A stretch of 5,966 bases of DNA from an uncultured Collinsella sp. (GTDB taxonomy: Bacteria > Actinomycetota > Coriobacteriia > Coriobacteriales > Coriobacteriaceae). Every line of letters begins with the position of its first letter. Position 1 is the stretch's first letter. Positions 4,561-5,966 of this stretch are shown here, piece by piece. The notes beneath the pieces are model-generated. The model did not search any database, was not told the DNA's origin, and saw only the letters and a list, made by a program, of their open reading frames with translations. Location of the stretch: contig USNX01000088.1 in the NCBI GenBank assembly GCA_900556205.1, positions 1 to 5,966 of the forward strand. The letters are read 5' to 3'. A program made the translations under genes and the position numbers.

Positions 4561-5307
4561 CTAGAACAGGAAGCCGATGGCGATAAGGGCGATGCTGACG
4601 ATGAGCACGGCGATGTCCAGGCCCTTGATGGGGTAGCGCTTGTACGAGCTGGCGCGCGTACGCAGATAGAAGCCGCGCTGTTCTGCCGCCAAGGCTGTGG
4701 CATCGGTCTTGCCCACGCTCGAGATGAGCAGTGGCACGCACAGTGGCAGCATGAGCTTAAGCTTCTTGATGGGGTTCTTGGTGTCGTACTCGACGCCGCG
4801 TGCGGTCTGCGCCTCCATGATGGCGTTCATCTCTTGACCAAACACCGGCACAAAGCGCAGCGCCGTGGTAAAGGTGAAGGCATAGCGATACGGCACGTGC
4901 AGCACCTCGACGCAGGCGTTGGCAAGGTCGTTGAGCTTGGTCACCATGAGCATGAGGATGAGTGGTAACGCCACACCCAGCAGGCGCAGGCAGGCCTTCG
5001 ATCCTGTGATGAGGCCCGTGTCGGTGATAAAGCCCCACACCACGTTGCCATCGCGCATAAAGGCCAGCTGGAGCACCAGCATGATAAGCGCGAGCGGAAT
5101 CAGCAACTTGAGCAGCGAGAACAGACGGTCGACGACGCCGGCATAGGCACCCAGCGCAAGGGTGAGTGCCAAAAAGCCCAGCAGCGCCACGTAGGTGTCG
5201 GACAAGAAGATGCTGACGATGATGGCGGCGGCGAGGCCCAGTTTGACGACGGGGTTCAGGCGATGCAGCAGCGTATCGCCCGGCATGTAGTCGATGACGT
5301 TAACCAC
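4561..5307 (-). CDS. ecfT: Energy-coupling factor transporter transmembrane protein EcfT
   Basis: The protein has 248 residues from GTG at 5307. The N-terminus VNVIDYMPGDTLLHRLNPVVKL has the standard EcfT look (PGD.LLHRLNP). Hydrophobic segments lie near 22-40, 42-58, 64-84, 107-122, 186-199 and 229-247. The cytoplasmic coupling region carries the two ATPase-contacting motifs, ARG at 169-171 and an EQRG variant at 209-212 of AAEQRGF. EcfT anchors the paired ATPases and holds a separate substrate-binding S protein in an ECF importer for vitamins or trace metals. The gene overlaps the upstream ATPase gene by 8 bases (GTGGTTAA), implying coupled translation. An in-frame ATG at 5340 would add 11 residues (MSFELPRRWST) before the family's usual start, so GTG is preferred. 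No S component is visible, so the substrate is unknown. It ends 29 bases from a strong shared terminator. Confidence 0.9.
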   Translation of the reverse strand: MVNVIDYMPGDTLLHRLNPVVKLGLAAAIIVSIFLSDTYVALLGFLALTLALGAYAGVVDRLFSLLKLLIPLALIMLVLQLAFMRDGNVVWGFITDTGLITGSKACLRLLGVALPLILMLMVTKLNDLANACVEVLHVPYRYAFTFTTALRFVPVFGQEMNAIMEAQTARGVEYDTKNPIKKLKLMLPLCVPLLISSVGKTDATALAAEQRGFYLRTRASSYKRYPIKGLDIAVLIVSIALIAIGFLF

Positions 5308-5966
5308 GGTGGACCATCTCCTTGGTAATTCGAACGACATCGGTGACCTCGCTCACCTGCGCAAAAGCGGGCGAGACGGAAGATGCCAGACGGCGCGAGA
5401 GTTCAATAACCTGGGGCGGCTCAACGTAGGCACGCTGCATGAGATCGATGTTCGAGAATAGCTCGTGCGTGCGGCCGCGGTCGAGGATGCGGCCGTCGGC
5501 CATTACCACGATGCGCTCGGCAAAGTCGGAGACAACTTCCATGTCGTGGCAGACCATGATGACGGCGCAGCCGCGCTCGGCCATGGTGCGCACGGTTTCC
5601 ATGACGGTCATGCACTCGCGGTAGTCAAGGCCGCTCGTGGGCTCGTCGAGCACGACGATCTTGGGCTCAACCACTACGACGGAGGCAAGCGCCACCATTT
5701 GTCGCTGACCGCGCGAGAGCGAGAAGGGCGCCTCGTCGGCCGGCAAGCCAAAGCGGTCGATGACGAGCTGGGCGCGACGCAGCGCCTCGGCACGGTCGAT
5801 GCCGGCAAGCTCCAGGCCAAAGGCGACCTCGTCGAGCACGGTGTCCTTGCAGATCTGGCGGTCGGGGTTTTGGAAGAGGGTCGCGACCTCGCGAGCGATG
5901 CGGCTCGTGGGAACGGCTGCGGTATCCAGTCCCGTGACGCGCACGCTGCCCGAGGCGGGCTTAAGC
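5300..5966 (-). CDS. ecfA: Energy-coupling factor ABC ATPase (EcfA type), N-terminus beyond window
   Basis: The frame is open to the right edge, and the visible part reads LKPASGSVRVTG, the stretch that normally follows the Walker A loop, so roughly 45-60 residues including Walker A are missing. Visible in order, as codon positions: Q-loop LFQNPDRQ (5878-5855, the EcfA form), signature LSRGQRQ (5719-5699), Walker B IVVLDEP with the catalytic Glu (about 5659-5639), D-loop SGLD, and the switch His in VCHD (5548-5546). The signature has Arg where most ABC proteins have the first Gly of LSGGQ. A C-terminal extension of about 40 residues follows the core, ending KEMVHRG. The protein hydrolyses ATP to drive the ECF importer with EcfT, encoded just downstream. 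It cannot be told whether this is A1, A2 or the second half of a fused double ATPase. The GTG at 5944 is not the true start. Confidence 0.92.
   Translation of the reverse strand, partial: LKPASGSVRVTGLDTAAVPTSRIAREVATLFQNPDRQICKDTVLDEVAFGLELAGIDRAEALRRAQLVIDRFGLPADEAPFSLSRGQRQMVALASVVVVEPKIVVLDEPTSGLDYRECMTVMETVRTMAERGCAVIMVCHDMEVVSDFAERIVVMADGRILDRGRTHELFSNIDLMQRAYVEPPQVIELSRRLASSVSPAFAQVSEVTDVVRITKEMVHRG
5318..5323 (-). promoter_or_regulatory. Internal ribosome binding site for ecfT
   Basis: AAGGAG on the minus strand lies inside the 3' end of the ATPase gene, 10 bases before the preferred GTG start at 5307. The spacing is slightly long. The alternative ATG at 5340 has a weaker GAGG 6 bases before it. 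Confidence 0.5.

Noticed and set aside
4531..4968. Plus-strand open frame over ecfT
   Set aside because: It is antisense to a transporter gene with both EcfT motifs; there is no ribosome site and no recognisable protein features.
5308..5340. Longer EcfT start at ATG 5340
   Set aside because: The extra residues MSFELPRRWST are not typical of EcfT, while the GTG at 5307 gives the usual N-terminus and a short stop-start overlap. It is not fully excluded.

Overview
The window looks like chromosomal DNA from a fairly high-GC, Gram-positive anaerobe. A Collinsella-like member of the Coriobacteriia (Actinomycetota) fits best. This placement is an inference from codon use (strong preference for C or G in third positions), Shine-Dalgarno starts that include GTG, and gene content (a CwlO-like coiled-coil secreted hydrolase, an ECF transporter and a D-Asp-type ligase/racemase pair). 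No rRNA or taxonomic marker is present.

Layout from left to right: (1) the last 25 codons of a plus-strand gene, probably a membrane protein, end at 78. (2) A strong two-way hairpin terminator follows at 84-106. (3) A minus-strand gene (1250 to 117) encodes a secreted coiled-coil protein with a C-terminal lysozyme-like domain. (4) An AT-richer 232-base gap follows, holding nested palindromes. (5) A minus-strand MOSC-domain protein runs from 2115 to 1483. (6) A 232-base divergent gap carries inverted repeats, a short tandem repeat and the promoter of the next gene. (7) Two plus-strand genes encode an ATP-grasp carboxylate-amine ligase (2348-3604) and an aspartate/glutamate-family racemase (3689-4435). 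They are separated by a GC-rich hairpin and what looks like a second promoter. (8) Two consecutive terminator-like hairpins lie between convergent genes (4443-4531). (9) Minus-strand ecfT (5307 to 4561) overlaps the end of an ECF-type ABC ATPase gene whose N-terminus lies beyond the right edge.

The clearest functional unit is the ligase/racemase pair. The racemase family makes D-aspartate (or D-glutamate), and the ligase resembles enzymes that couple D-Asp to the side chain of the peptidoglycan stem peptide. Together with the nearby secreted hydrolase they suggest a small cell-wall neighbourhood. Both plus-strand genes carry the same 8-bp palindrome TTGCGCAA just after their predicted -10 boxes, which may be a shared operator. 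The ECF pair is the energising module of a vitamin or metal uptake system whose substrate cannot be read from this window. No CRISPR array, insertion sequence, tRNA or rRNA was seen. No clearly new system is evident; the best leads are the shared palindrome, the nested palindromes near 1312-1359 and the hairpin element near 4443-4479.
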